Part shown: positions 7,596-15,447 of the stretch, in pieces
Position numbering within the stretch: the stretch's first letter is position 1
Layout: each line of letters starts with the position of its first letter
From: JAQIBY01 sp963676165
GTDB taxonomy: Bacteria; Bacteroidota; Bacteroidia; Bacteroidales; ML635J-15
DNA: 64,000 nt
Direction of reading: 5' to 3'
Assembly: GCA_963676165.1 (NCBI GenBank)
Contig: OY781043.1
Span: 1,116,001 to 1,180,000 of the forward strand
Notes under the pieces: generated by a model
Seen by the model: only the letters and a program-made list of their open reading frames with translations
What the model was told of the DNA's origin: nothing
The model's database searches: none
Made by a program: the position numbers and the translations under genes

Positions 7596-8330
7596 TTACC
7601 TAGGTCTATTCTTAGAATTTAGTCTTTTTAACCCATTGCCAAGAAAGCTCATTACGTCATCATATTTTGATTTAAAGTAAGAGTAGCCTTGCTTAACATT
7701 TGAAACCTTTTGTTTTTGGTGTCTAATTTGGATCTCTTTTTCAGATTCGGTTCTAAGGAATTTCCATCTGGAAAGGTTTCGAAGTTCTGTTTCTTCTTTT
7801 TCGAGAGCGTTATTGTAAAGATTAAGGGATTTCTCCAGTTCTCTTCCTAAGATCTCAGCCAGCAATATGGAATTTTTAAAAAGTTCATCAGTGACTTCGC
7901 GGATTTCATTTTCAAATGAAGTTATTTGTTCGTTAGTAGTTCGATTTAGTGTCTCAATTTGTTTTTCAGTAATCTCTTGCCAGCTTGCAATCTGTCTATC
8001 TGTTTCCTCCTTTATCGTTTGTATTTTCTTCTCATTGGTTTCTTGCAAAATTTGTATCTGTTCTTTTGTAGAAGAATCAATTGCATTAATTTGCTTTGTA
8101 TTTAATTCCTGTAGCTTGTCAATTTGTTCTCTAACATGTTTGTCTGCTCCTTCTTTTGACTGTAGAAATACAATTATAGTTAAGTAAATTCCAGTTATAG
8201 TCCCAATAGTTTGAAGTGCGTTGGATATCCATGTTTTGTTTTCAAAATAAACTGCAACAAAAATAAACATGGCAATTAGGAGAATAAATGCACACCATTG
8301 AAATTTGAACTTATGTTTTTTCAAATTCAT
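7596..8330 (-). CDS. Two-TM coiled-coil protein of unknown function
   Basis: This 244-residue protein has two hydrophobic segments at the N-terminus (about 11-28 and 37-56). A long charged helical region (about 60-150) follows, with recurring units such as KEQIQILQETN, DRQIASWQEIT and EKQIETLNRTT, a clear coiled coil. The C-terminal third is basic and helical. I recognise no enzymatic motif. It lies 76 bases upstream of hsdM in the same direction and 35 bases downstream of another coiled-coil membrane protein, so the two probably form one transcription unit. It could be an accessory membrane component of the defence island or an unrelated passenger. Confidence 0.75.
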   Translation of the reverse strand: MNLKKHKFKFQWCAFILLIAMFIFVAVYFENKTWISNALQTIGTITGIYLTIIVFLQSKEGADKHVREQIDKLQELNTKQINAIDSSTKEQIQILQETNEKKIQTIKEETDRQIASWQEITEKQIETLNRTTNEQITSFENEIREVTDELFKNSILLAEILGRELEKSLNLYNNALEKEETELRNLSRWKFLRTESEKEIQIRHQKQKVSNVKQGYSYFKSKYDDVMSFLGNGLKRLNSKNRPR

Positions 8331-8365
8331 GTCTTTTGTATTTTGATAAGAGTTTTATGTTTTGG

Positions 8366-9625
8366 TTATTCTTGTTCTTCTTGTTCTTGTTCTTGTTCTG
8401 TATTTTTTTTTCTTTCAGTAGCTTCAGTTTTTTGTGTCTGTTTTAGTTTTTCAATCAGCTCTGGTAAAATTGAAATAAGAGAATTTTTACTGATTCCAAG
8501 TTCTTTGGCTAATTGGCCTGTATATTTTGAGATGTACTTTAAATTGAACTCGTCTGATTTGTCTAGCTTGTCAGCTTCATTCTCTAAGATCTTATTAAAT
8601 ACCTTGTCGAGGAGCTCAATTTGTTTGATTTCAGGGTTTTGAATGTCAGAATTGTTCATGTGAGTTGAAATGTTTCTGTAGCTAGACATTAATAAACCCT
8701 TAAAATTATATTGATCTCGGATTGAAATTTCTCTTCTAAGCTTATTTGATGTTGCAATTATTAAGTAAATAAGAGGAGTTGTAATTGCGATTCTTATAAT
8801 TGCTCCTGCAATAATATTATCACCATTAAATATTATTTCCAGTGTTTTACTTGTGAATAGAAATATCAAAGCACCAGTTAATAAAATAGAATAAGAAGTT
8901 AAAAAAAATGTTGAACGATTGACTGCTTTTTCTTTTTCTCCCGACAATTCAAAGAACTTTCTGCTAAGAGCCTCTGATTCTACAGAATTATAATTCAAAT
9001 TCATCTTTTTAAGAAGCTCATCCATTTTTTTTTCTTTCTCTGTAATTATAGCTTCTGTCTTTTCTTTGAAATTTTCTATTTCTTGCTCATAGCTATTAAC
9101 TAGTTTGTTGATTTCATCTTTTATTCCTGGGATCTTTATTAATTCACCATCCTCACTTTCTTTTTTAGTGCCAAAAACTTCATTTCTGTATTTAATAAGG
9201 TCTCTGTACACACTGTATATCCGCTCCTTTAATGCTTCTTCAGAACTATCCCCTTCAAATATTTCATCGTGATAGTTTGAAAGGTCAGTTTTAATGAAGT
9301 CAATATTCTCTTTTATACTTCCTTCTTTTTCAAAAAGCTCAAAATAGTATTTGTCTAAGGCTTCTTTTTTATTTTCAATAGAAGTGGTTATTTCTGATAG
9401 TTTTTGTTCATGGTTATTCTCTATCTCTTGAATTTCAATTTTCTTGTCATTGCAGAATTCGTTGAATGTTTTCTCTTTATCTGAATAGTCAATAGAAATA
9501 CCTTCAACTTTTTCATTAACTTCAGTTCTATAGTTATCTATTTGATTTTTGAGAGCGTCAAATTCTTTTATTAGTTTCTGATAGTTTTCATTTAATTCAA
9601 TATTTGAAAATCTTTTTTGTGCCAT
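8366..9625 (-). CDS. Coiled-coil membrane protein of unknown function
   Basis: The 419-residue product has a long N-terminal coiled-coil region (about 10-235), then two transmembrane segments (about 239-258 and 271-291). A cytosolic-looking helical C-terminal domain of about 120 residues ends in a glutamine/glutamate-rich tail (EQEQEQEEQE). There is no signal peptide and no nuclease, NTPase or protease motif that I can see. It sits between a DUF4268 nuclease-like gene and another two-TM coiled-coil gene, all reading toward hsdM. Composition is AT-rich like the neighbours. Function is unknown; the architecture would suit a membrane-anchored sensor or effector, but that is inference. Confidence 0.75.
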   Translation of the reverse strand: MAQKRFSNIELNENYQKLIKEFDALKNQIDNYRTEVNEKVEGISIDYSDKEKTFNEFCNDKKIEIQEIENNHEQKLSEITTSIENKKEALDKYYFELFEKEGSIKENIDFIKTDLSNYHDEIFEGDSSEEALKERIYSVYRDLIKYRNEVFGTKKESEDGELIKIPGIKDEINKLVNSYEQEIENFKEKTEAIITEKEKKMDELLKKMNLNYNSVESEALSRKFFELSGEKEKAVNRSTFFLTSYSILLTGALIFLFTSKTLEIIFNGDNIIAGAIIRIAITTPLIYLIIATSNKLRREISIRDQYNFKGLLMSSYRNISTHMNNSDIQNPEIKQIELLDKVFNKILENEADKLDKSDEFNLKYISKYTGQLAKELGISKNSLISILPELIEKLKQTQKTEATERKKNTEQEQEQEEQE

Positions 9626-9666
9626 AGTTTTGTTTGTTTTTGTGGTTTTTTATTCTGTGTTTCTTA

Positions 9667-10605
9667 TTATAACTGCTTTATCTTCCCTCTAAAAAACTTG
9701 TCAAATTTCTCAAGTGTTTCCATAAACCATTGGTGTTGGTTTTTCCAGTCTGATTTGTCGCTGACATTGACATCACGTTTTAAGTAAATCCAAGCTACTT
9801 TATTGTCAGGTAGTTCATCCCAAATCAAATTTTCAGAAATTTGTTCGTAGGAGAGGGTTTCGTATTTTTCTTTGAGTTTTCGGAAATCTTCTTTTGAGCT
9901 ATCTGAGTTAATAAGCATTTCAACACGTTGAAAATTATCACGTACACTGGCAGCGGCAGCCATATGAAAGTTGCTTCGACCTAAAGCGAAATTTGTCCAA
10001 TGCTGTGGTAATGGTTTTTGATTTTTCAGAAAAGATCCTTGTGTTTCAAAATAATCTCTCATTGTTGCCCAGTATTCAAGATTAAGAGCCTTAGTTTCTG
10101 AAAGATTTTGATTTGAAGCTACTCGTTTGACGGTTCTTGTCCAGTCGTTGGGTTTACTTACAACCTGGAATAGAGGTGCAGGATCGCTTTCTCCAATTTT
10201 AAAGGCTTCTATTTCGATCCCAAAGAAGTTAAATTGCTCATCTGTTATACGGTTTAACCAGTCAATGGTGGCTCTGTGTTCTTCTGTGAACTGTTTAGCT
10301 ATCCAGATGGTTGTAACTGCATCCAGTCCGGCAGCATATGTCATGATTTGCCCCAAATGAGTATGGTCGGTTTTTTCTAATTGATTTTCAATAAGGACAT
10401 AATGATCATCTATGGTGTTCTTGCAGAGAATATCTGCACGAAATGGACCGACATTTTTTTCTTGTTCCAGAACTTCGAGCTCAATGTCGATTGCTTCTCC
10501 GAGTTGTTTTATATTATCTTCTTTTGCAAGCCATGGAGTGAAATGAGATGCTTCCCCTTTCCATAATTCACGGATATCTACTTTCGTAAGTTTTCCAATT
10601 TTCAT
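9667..10605 (-). CDS. DUF4268 domain protein with PD-(D/E)xK nuclease-like N-terminus
   Basis: This protein of about 312 residues resembles the DUF4268 family often found near restriction systems. The N-terminal half shows a restriction-nuclease-like pattern: an E-rich helix, then GPFRADILCKN, a short strand VLIENQLEKTD and the helix HLGQIMTYAAGLDA. This fits the D...ExQ variant of the PD-(D/E)xK fold. The C-terminal half is the DUF4268 region with several conserved tryptophans. I chose the ATG at 10605 (MKIGKLTKVDIRELW); the longer frame begins with TTG at 10638. The gene lies upstream of the coiled-coil pair and hsdM. Catalytic activity is inferred, not shown. Confidence 0.8.
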   Translation of the reverse strand: MKIGKLTKVDIRELWKGEASHFTPWLAKEDNIKQLGEAIDIELEVLEQEKNVGPFRADILCKNTIDDHYVLIENQLEKTDHTHLGQIMTYAAGLDAVTTIWIAKQFTEEHRATIDWLNRITDEQFNFFGIEIEAFKIGESDPAPLFQVVSKPNDWTRTVKRVASNQNLSETKALNLEYWATMRDYFETQGSFLKNQKPLPQHWTNFALGRSNFHMAAAASVRDNFQRVEMLINSDSSKEDFRKLKEKYETLSYEQISENLIWDELPDNKVAWIYLKRDVNVSDKSDWKNQHQWFMETLEKFDKFFRGKIKQL

Positions 10606-10679
10606 GTTGTGTTTGGTTGTTAGGGTTAAGTCTTTCAAAAATAGTGAGAATTCTGTAAAAGTTGTATTATTCGTTACAA

Positions 10680-11267
10680 TTATCGATGATTTATAGGAAA
10701 TCTAAAGAGCATCTTGTAATACAAAATGTTAAAGAGAGGAGACTTGTATTTTATATTTTGATAATACAATCTCAACATCTTTCGCTTGAAACGATTTTCT
10801 TGTTTGGTCTTACATTTATGTTTTTTAGCTCCTTTGTCTATTGAATCCTTTATCTCCGAAAACCATAATATTCTATTGAAGTCTTTTTTGTGCTGGCTTA
10901 AAATTGTGATAGGATAAAGGTTTGTGTAACATGTTTCGTTTAGGAAAAGATTAATTGTTGATAGCCATTCTCTTGTGATTAGCTTAGGAGTATATCCTTT
11001 ACGAATATAGTACAGTTGTTTGTTGAATAAGCCTAATAAATCCAAGCATAATTCTTCTTTATTTTCATCTGAATTATGTTCTTCTTTATTTAATAGTTTT
11101 TTGTATCTTCTTGCATGTTTTCGGTATTCTTTGGTGCATTTTTCAATAATTATGAGAAAATTGTTTTTCCTTGTAATTCTTATTGTGAAAAATGTCAGAA
11201 TGACACCGATAGATAATATAAGTTGAGATATTATCTCAATCCAATCTTTACAATTATTTAAAATCAT
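10680..11267 (-). CDS. Small N-terminally anchored protein of unknown function
   Basis: This protein of 195 residues has one clear N-terminal transmembrane segment (about residues 12-30, IISQLILSIGVILTFFTIRI), then a basic, lysine-rich soluble region with scattered tyrosine and tryptophan. No known motif is visible. Very low GC content suggests recent acquisition. It lies 75 bases upstream of the DUF4268 gene, in the same direction, at the edge of the restriction island. Confidence 0.6.
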   Translation of the reverse strand: MILNNCKDWIEIISQLILSIGVILTFFTIRITRKNNFLIIIEKCTKEYRKHARRYKKLLNKEEHNSDENKEELCLDLLGLFNKQLYYIRKGYTPKLITREWLSTINLFLNETCYTNLYPITILSQHKKDFNRILWFSEIKDSIDKGAKKHKCKTKQENRFKRKMLRLYYQNIKYKSPLFNILYYKMLFRFPINHR

Positions 11268-11575
11268 AATAATTAAGAGTTTTTTCAGTTTGAAATTTGT
11301 TTATAAAAACCTTGAATTTAAGCTAAAGTAATAAAAAAATACGAACTTGTATGTAGAAAGGGAGCTATAGTTTTTTGGAGTTTGTAATGACTTAGCATAG
11401 AGCCTTCTATTTAGTCAGTTGATAGAAGTGCTGAGATTCTTTTATAAAATCAAAATTTTACCATAATATAGCAGCGAAGGAACTGGTAGTTTTTAATTTT
11501 GCTACTCAGAAAAATCTGTAGGATTGTGACGAAATGGATATTTCCCTTTTATAATTAGAAACATGAAAAACGACT
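11268..11575. other. Gene-free AT-rich spacer
   Basis: These 308 bases separate the restriction island from the hip locus. I see no ORF with coding character, no strong hairpin and no repeat shared with the rest of the window. Confidence 0.5.
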
Positions 11576-12544
11576 TTATCTCAGGGGAATTCCAATCTGT
11601 TTTGCTTTTGCTTCGATCATTTTTTTGTACTCATTTTTGCTTGTGTCCGGCAAAAAACCTTTATCGATAAATGAAAACCATTTAGGGATGAGCTTTTCAA
11701 ACATTTCAAAGATATTCTCAATGACTTTTTTATTTAAACCGGAACCTTTCATAGCAGTTTCAAAATCCTGTTTTTTTAATTTCTTATTTTTGCCGTTCAG
11801 GTTCAGTGCCAGATCTTCATCATCTCCTTCAATAACCAAAGCAGAAGCTAATAAATCATATGCTGGACAAAGTGAGTAATGGCTGTCTTTCTTAATGAGA
11901 GAGAAGTTCTTCAGATGCATGTCATTGTTTCCGGTAAGAAAACTAAATAGAACCAGTTGATAAAATTCAATCAAATCGATTCCTGGATATTCTGCATGTT
12001 TCGCAATAATTTTTCCTATTTGTTCATAAGACCCCCTGTATTTATGCTCGGTTAATCGCTCGGTCAGTTGACACATGTCTTCCATGTGGAATTTAGTTCC
12101 ATTCTTGCGATCAACCCTCTTTGTAATGTAAGCAAGCTGTCCTGTTTTAAGCCGTATGAGGGAGTGCGGAACTGTTTTTATTTTGCTGATCATAGCGAGG
12201 TGCATAGTCAGATCCTCATTTTCGGGTAGATTTGGGTATAACTCAGTTTGAGGCTTTAAAATGTATTCTCCCCACAGACCATCAATGGTAAAACGTTCAG
12301 TTTTTTTTGAATTCTTATCCAGACCAAGAGAAAGTTTGGGTTGAACGCCTGTGACAGACTTTTGGCTTTTAATGACTTGTTTTGCTAAATCCAGTATCTG
12401 ACTTTCTGAAAAATCTAAAGTTGGGGTGTTTTTTGTTCCGAAAAACTTTTGACTGCACTTTTCATGATAACCAGATTGTCCAGCCGGAGTATTGAGCTCA
12501 GTTGAGTCAATTTCTTTATAACAGTATAGACATTTGTTTTCCAT
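11576..12544 (-). CDS. hipT: HipT-like serine/threonine kinase toxin (HipA C-terminal domain)
   Basis: The 322-residue product matches the kinase core of HipA without the N-terminal subdomain, as in the HipT toxin of three-gene HipBST systems. A CxxC pair opens the protein (CLYC). The Gly-rich loop reads SVTGVQPK (about 63-70), the ATP-anchoring lysine lies in YILKPQT (about 97), the catalytic loop is GNNDMHLKN (D208) and the metal-binding motif is YDLLA (D230). HipT kinases phosphorylate tRNA synthetases and are regulated by phosphorylation of their Gly-rich loop. Here the loop has Ser63 and Thr65. The gene follows hipS with a 3-base gap. Confidence 0.88.
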   Translation of the reverse strand: MENKCLYCYKEIDSTELNTPAGQSGYHEKCSQKFFGTKNTPTLDFSESQILDLAKQVIKSQKSVTGVQPKLSLGLDKNSKKTERFTIDGLWGEYILKPQTELYPNLPENEDLTMHLAMISKIKTVPHSLIRLKTGQLAYITKRVDRKNGTKFHMEDMCQLTERLTEHKYRGSYEQIGKIIAKHAEYPGIDLIEFYQLVLFSFLTGNNDMHLKNFSLIKKDSHYSLCPAYDLLASALVIEGDDEDLALNLNGKNKKLKKQDFETAMKGSGLNKKVIENIFEMFEKLIPKWFSFIDKGFLPDTSKNEYKKMIEAKAKQIGIPLR

Positions 12545-12547
12545 AGC

Positions 12548-12862
12548 TTACATTTCTTCAATTGATACTGCACCAATACAATCCTGACATGTTTTTAGGA
12601 GGACTTCCATTCGGTCTCTTGGGTTTATTTTCCAGTTTCTTTGTGCGATATCCAGTAACCAACCTTCTGGAATTAAACCATCAAAAAATGGAAACATGCT
12701 CTCGCTATTGTAAGTCTTATCTGTAAGTGGTAAAGTTAGACTTATGGCTTCAGCATCTTTCCTTTGCAGGTATAGTGCGTCGTATGAAAAGTGAAAACCA
12801 TCTCCATCTTCTGTTAATATTCCTGCCAGTTCTGAGTGCATATATACTTTAGCTTTCTTCAT
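12548..12862 (-). CDS. hipS: HipS-like antitoxin (HipA N-terminal subdomain as a separate protein)
   Basis: This protein of about 104 residues corresponds to the N-terminal subdomain of HipA, here a stand-alone gene. Recognisable family features are the start KKAKVYMHSELAGIL, the segment AISLTLPLTDKTY, and FFDGLIPEGWLL. In HipBST systems HipS, rather than HipB, neutralises the kinase. I chose the ATG at 12862 (MKKAKV), which overlaps the end of hipB by 14 bases; an ATG at 12892 would add ten residues. Overlap with hipB and the 3-base gap to hipT show a translationally coupled operon. Confidence 0.85.
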   Translation of the reverse strand: MKKAKVYMHSELAGILTEDGDGFHFSYDALYLQRKDAEAISLTLPLTDKTYNSESMFPFFDGLIPEGWLLDIAQRNWKINPRDRMEVLLKTCQDCIGAVSIEEM

Positions 12863-13061
12863 CTCTTTCGGTTTTAGTTGGTCCAAGTTCATATCCAAAC
12901 AGTGATAAAACCTGATTTACCTTATCCATTTTTAAACTTTCTTTCCCTTGTTCCAGATCCCTGATGAATCTTAGACCTACACCAGCTTTAAACGACAGAT
13001 CTTCCTGTGTTAATCCAAGTGTTTTTCTTTTGCTCTTCACAAATTGGCTGAGTTTATTCAT
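12849..13061 (-). CDS. hipB: HipB-like XRE-family repressor/antitoxin
   Basis: A 70-residue helix-turn-helix protein of the XRE (Cro/CI) type, with the HTH around residues 17-38 (TQEDLSFKAGVGLRFIRDLE). HipB proteins bind operator palindromes to repress their own operon. It is the first gene of the hip operon and lies directly next to four 18-bp inverted repeats with TATAcc...ggTATA arms (13067-13205). The short acidic tail after the HTH is compact compared with E. coli HipB. Confidence 0.87.
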   Translation of the reverse strand: MNKLSQFVKSKRKTLGLTQEDLSFKAGVGLRFIRDLEQGKESLKMDKVNQVLSLFGYELGPTKTERDEES

Positions 13062-13066
13062 GATAT

Positions 13067-13084
13067 TATACCTTAACGGGTATA
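13067..13084. promoter_or_regulatory. hip operator O1
   Basis: The 18-bp inverted repeat TATACCTTAACGGGTATA begins 6 bases upstream of the hipB start codon. It is the first of four similar sites. Repression by HipB is inferred from the known HipB operator design. Confidence 0.8.
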
Positions 13085-13107
13085 AATGTACGAATAATTT
13101 TTTAAAA

Positions 13108-13125
13108 TATACCTTAAAGGGTATA
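13108..13125. promoter_or_regulatory. hip operator O2
   Basis: TATACCTTAAAGGGTATA differs from O1 at a single position and starts 41 bp upstream of it. Confidence 0.8.
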
Positions 13126-13147
13126 AAAATGCCAATTTGTGAATGAT

Positions 13148-13165
13148 TATACCCATTCGGGTATA
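13148..13165. promoter_or_regulatory. hip operator O3
   Basis: TATACCCATTCGGGTATA has perfect 7-bp arms, the best palindrome of the set, and starts 40 bp beyond O2. Confidence 0.78.
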
Positions 13166-13187
13166 AATTGATCAGAATTAGTTAAAT

Positions 13188-13205
13188 TATATGCATTTGG
13201 ATATA
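13188..13205. promoter_or_regulatory. hip operator O4 (degenerate)
   Basis: TATATGCATTTGGATATA keeps the TATA ends and the 40-bp spacing from O3 but has lost part of the CC/GG arm bases, so it may be a weaker site. Confidence 0.6.
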
Positions 13206-13273
13206 ATTATGAGTGGTGGCAGTTTGTTACTTTCTTGAAGTAAGGGGGTTGTAATTTAATCGTTAAGCCTTTT

Positions 13274-13957
13274 CTACCCCTCTACATCATAGCCTAAGTC
13301 TTGCATTAAGCTTTTGTCTAATCGTTCGTTAATTGCTTCAAAGCTTTGTTTGTCAAGCTTTTTAAGGTATTGTTTTTCTGTGTAAAATTTTAACCGATCG
13401 CTTGAGAAGCTTCTTGACATGGATATTTTACCAAACTGAGTTTTTAAGCCACGCATTTTACGGATGGATTTTAATTCAAGTTCAAACTTCTCCTGAATGA
13501 TTTCCATTTCCATTTTTGGATTAATCAGTAGGTCAATATATCGTACAAAATGAATTTTCGGATTCTCTTTGCGGAATTCGTTCCATTTCCCATAAAATCC
13601 ATTGTATTCCTCAATGTAATGGTAGTTTGGCAATTCCCATTCGCATTTTCTTGCCCAGTTACTATAACTTAAAAACCAAGAATAGGGATCTTTTGAAACC
13701 ACAATTATTCCATCCATCTGATCGCCAATTCCGAGTGCTGTGTGAAATGCATCAAAGGAATCAAAATGCATGTCATTGATAAATTTAGGCTCTGGAATGT
13801 GCTTTTTGTTATCGTAAAGTCTGAAATGTTTATGTAGAGGATGGTGTCTTTCTGAGTCGAAAACGATTTTAACCTTAAAGTTCTTGTTTAGTAGCGTTTC
13901 GAGAAAATTCGTTCCACTCCGCTGCAATCCATAATGTAAAATATTTCGCTGTTCCAT
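13274..13957 (-). CDS. Sulfotransferase-family protein
   Basis: This 227-residue protein has the PAPS-dependent sulfotransferase layout. The 5'-phosphosulfate-binding loop near the N-terminus reads LQRSGTNFLET (about residues 11-21), and the 3'-phosphate-binding region reads VVSKDPYSWFLSY around residue 86-98. No signal peptide is present. The substrate cannot be deduced. It is a single gene flanked by the hip operators and a structured gene-free stretch, which fits an accessory gene, perhaps acting on surface glycans. Confidence 0.75.
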   Translation of the reverse strand: MEQRNILHYGLQRSGTNFLETLLNKNFKVKIVFDSERHHPLHKHFRLYDNKKHIPEPKFINDMHFDSFDAFHTALGIGDQMDGIIVVSKDPYSWFLSYSNWARKCEWELPNYHYIEEYNGFYGKWNEFRKENPKIHFVRYIDLLINPKMEMEIIQEKFELELKSIRKMRGLKTQFGKISMSRSFSSDRLKFYTEKQYLKKLDKQSFEAINERLDKSLMQDLGYDVEG

Positions 13958-14120
13958 CTTATTTCAGTATCGATAAATCTTGTTCGCTATTTCTTTGCGC
14001 AAAGTAAGCAATTATAACGATTTTCACCTAATGGGCATGAGGAAAATTCATGAAAGGGCTTAATCAATAATAAGTAGGAGCGAGGATTTTTCATAATTCG
14101 CGTTAATTCAATCAAAGTAG

Positions 14121-14182
14121 AATGCTTTTGGACATGATTTTTGCAAAAAAAGCAAAAATTCACGCCAAAAGCTAAAGCATTT
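14121..14182. repeat. Dispersed palindromic element, copy 1
   Basis: An imperfect inverted repeat of about 60 bp: the outer arms AATGCTTTTGG and CCAAAAGC...AGCATT enclose the inner arms ATTTTTGC and GCAAAAAT around an A7 loop. A closely related element lies at 29704-29760. It occupies part of a weak 68-codon frame that I do not accept as a gene. Confidence 0.65.
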
Positions 14183-14234
14183 ATTGTATCCATAAGTTTT
14201 TTGTTTGATCCTAAGAAAGCGAACTTTTGAGAAT

Positions 14235-14318
14235 AAAGAAACCCGGCGAGAGAGTGTGTTATGCAATTGTGAAACTAATCATCTATGAAAAAACTAGGTG
14301 TGTGTGCCGGGTTTCTTT
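14235..14318. other. Long-range 13-bp inverted repeat in gene-free DNA
   Basis: AAAGAAACCCGGC at 14235-14247 pairs perfectly with GCCGGGTTTCTTT at 14306-14318 across a 58-base interior. This could be the closing stem of a structured RNA or a terminator with a large loop. The plus strand from 14284 could also encode a 25-residue peptide, but that may be chance. No protein gene of normal size lies in 13958-14751. Confidence 0.45.
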
Positions 14319-14489
14319 GGGGGTATTTTTATGCGTCAATATATGCAAATGATTATGGATAATAAATATTTCATGCGTTAAGCGTTTTGTTTTTTATTAA
14401 CGCACCTGTCTCAAATGTGTTTCTTAAGCAAATGTTAATTAGTGTTAAGCTTATTTAGGAGCAAGCATAAAAGTTGTGGGGGAGATTAT

Positions 14490-14529
14490 TTAGTCGTTCC
14501 TTAAAAACTACTTTTTAAGGAACGACTAA
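14490..14529. terminator. Strong 18-bp hairpin, possible bidirectional terminator
   Basis: The arms TTAGTCGTTCCTTAAAAA (14490-14507) and its exact complement (14512-14529) enclose the loop CTAC. AT-rich sequence lies on both sides. A symmetric terminator is the simplest reading, but it lacks a pure T-run and could instead be a small palindromic element. Confidence 0.5.
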
Positions 14530-14751
14530 TTATATTATTGCTCTTACCTGGGATTGAGCAGTTCTGAATAATTACAATAGAGTAATAAATATTTCATTAT
14601 AGATACTATTATGAATAAATTGTTGTCGGGTCATTTAATTCTGCTTCAAATAGTCCTTCACCACGTTTTTGTATTTTTGTTTTACAAGTAAAATCAGCTT
14701 GTGTGTCGGAGCTTGCAAATGTGCTATTTGTGTGTTTGGTTTTTATCAGTT

Positions 14752-15420
14752 TTACGGATGTGAAAATTCTGCGGCATGAATGCCGGTAATTATATATTGA
14801 TTGTTTTCAAATAGTTCAACTTCCAATTCAAAAGTTTCATCATTCGCACACCACAAACGATAGATAAGCTTATCATCCTTGCACCCGCACTCAATAAATT
14901 TATGTCCATTGCGTAGAGTTTCTTTTATTTCCGTAAGTTGGCTTTTTGCTTTTTCTGAAATATTTGCTACCATGTCATTATATACATAGTTTCTTAGGGT
15001 AACGCTAACTTCATTTTGATGTATTTTGCTGCATAAATCACAATCTTTCTCAAATTCCCGGGCACTTGGAAGGTTCAATTTGCTGCATAGAATTATCCAT
15101 TCGTTATTGCGATAGGCTAATCCTTTTTTAATCATATCTAATCCTTCTTCATTATTTGCATAAAATATTTGAGTCTCGTTGTTGTATTTCTCTATGAGGG
15201 TAATTTTCTTTAATTCGTTTCCCAAGTATTCTCTGTGCTCTTCTGAATAAACACCTATGACATTAAATGAATATTCATTTCCGGGATCAACAATGATCTC
15301 CTCACCTGGGAATTTGAATTTATAAACAAACTCAGTGTCATTTATAATTGTGATATTTTCAAGAGGATTGCATGAAAGAAGGAGCAAAAAGATTGACGAT
15401 AATAATGTAATTTTTTTCAT
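14752..15420 (-). CDS. Predicted lipoprotein of unknown function
   Basis: The 222-residue product begins with a lipoprotein signal peptide ending in the lipobox LLLLSC (Cys17). The mature part is acidic, with several cysteines (SKLN..., CDLCSK, ECGCKDD) and no recognisable domain. It follows the hydrolase gene in the same direction with a 27-base gap. It is probably an outer-membrane or periplasmic lipoprotein; function unknown. Confidence 0.7.
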   Translation of the reverse strand: MKKITLLSSIFLLLLSCNPLENITIINDTEFVYKFKFPGEEIIVDPGNEYSFNVIGVYSEEHREYLGNELKKITLIEKYNNETQIFYANNEEGLDMIKKGLAYRNNEWIILCSKLNLPSAREFEKDCDLCSKIHQNEVSVTLRNYVYNDMVANISEKAKSQLTEIKETLRNGHKFIECGCKDDKLIYRLWCANDETFELEVELFENNQYIITGIHAAEFSHP

Positions 15421-15447
15421 AGGTTGTCTTTTTCATTAACCATGCTA

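Noticed and set aside
13987..14193. 68-codon minus-strand frame
   Set aside because: It largely overlaps the dispersed palindromic element and has unusual cysteine/phenylalanine-rich composition; no support as a gene.
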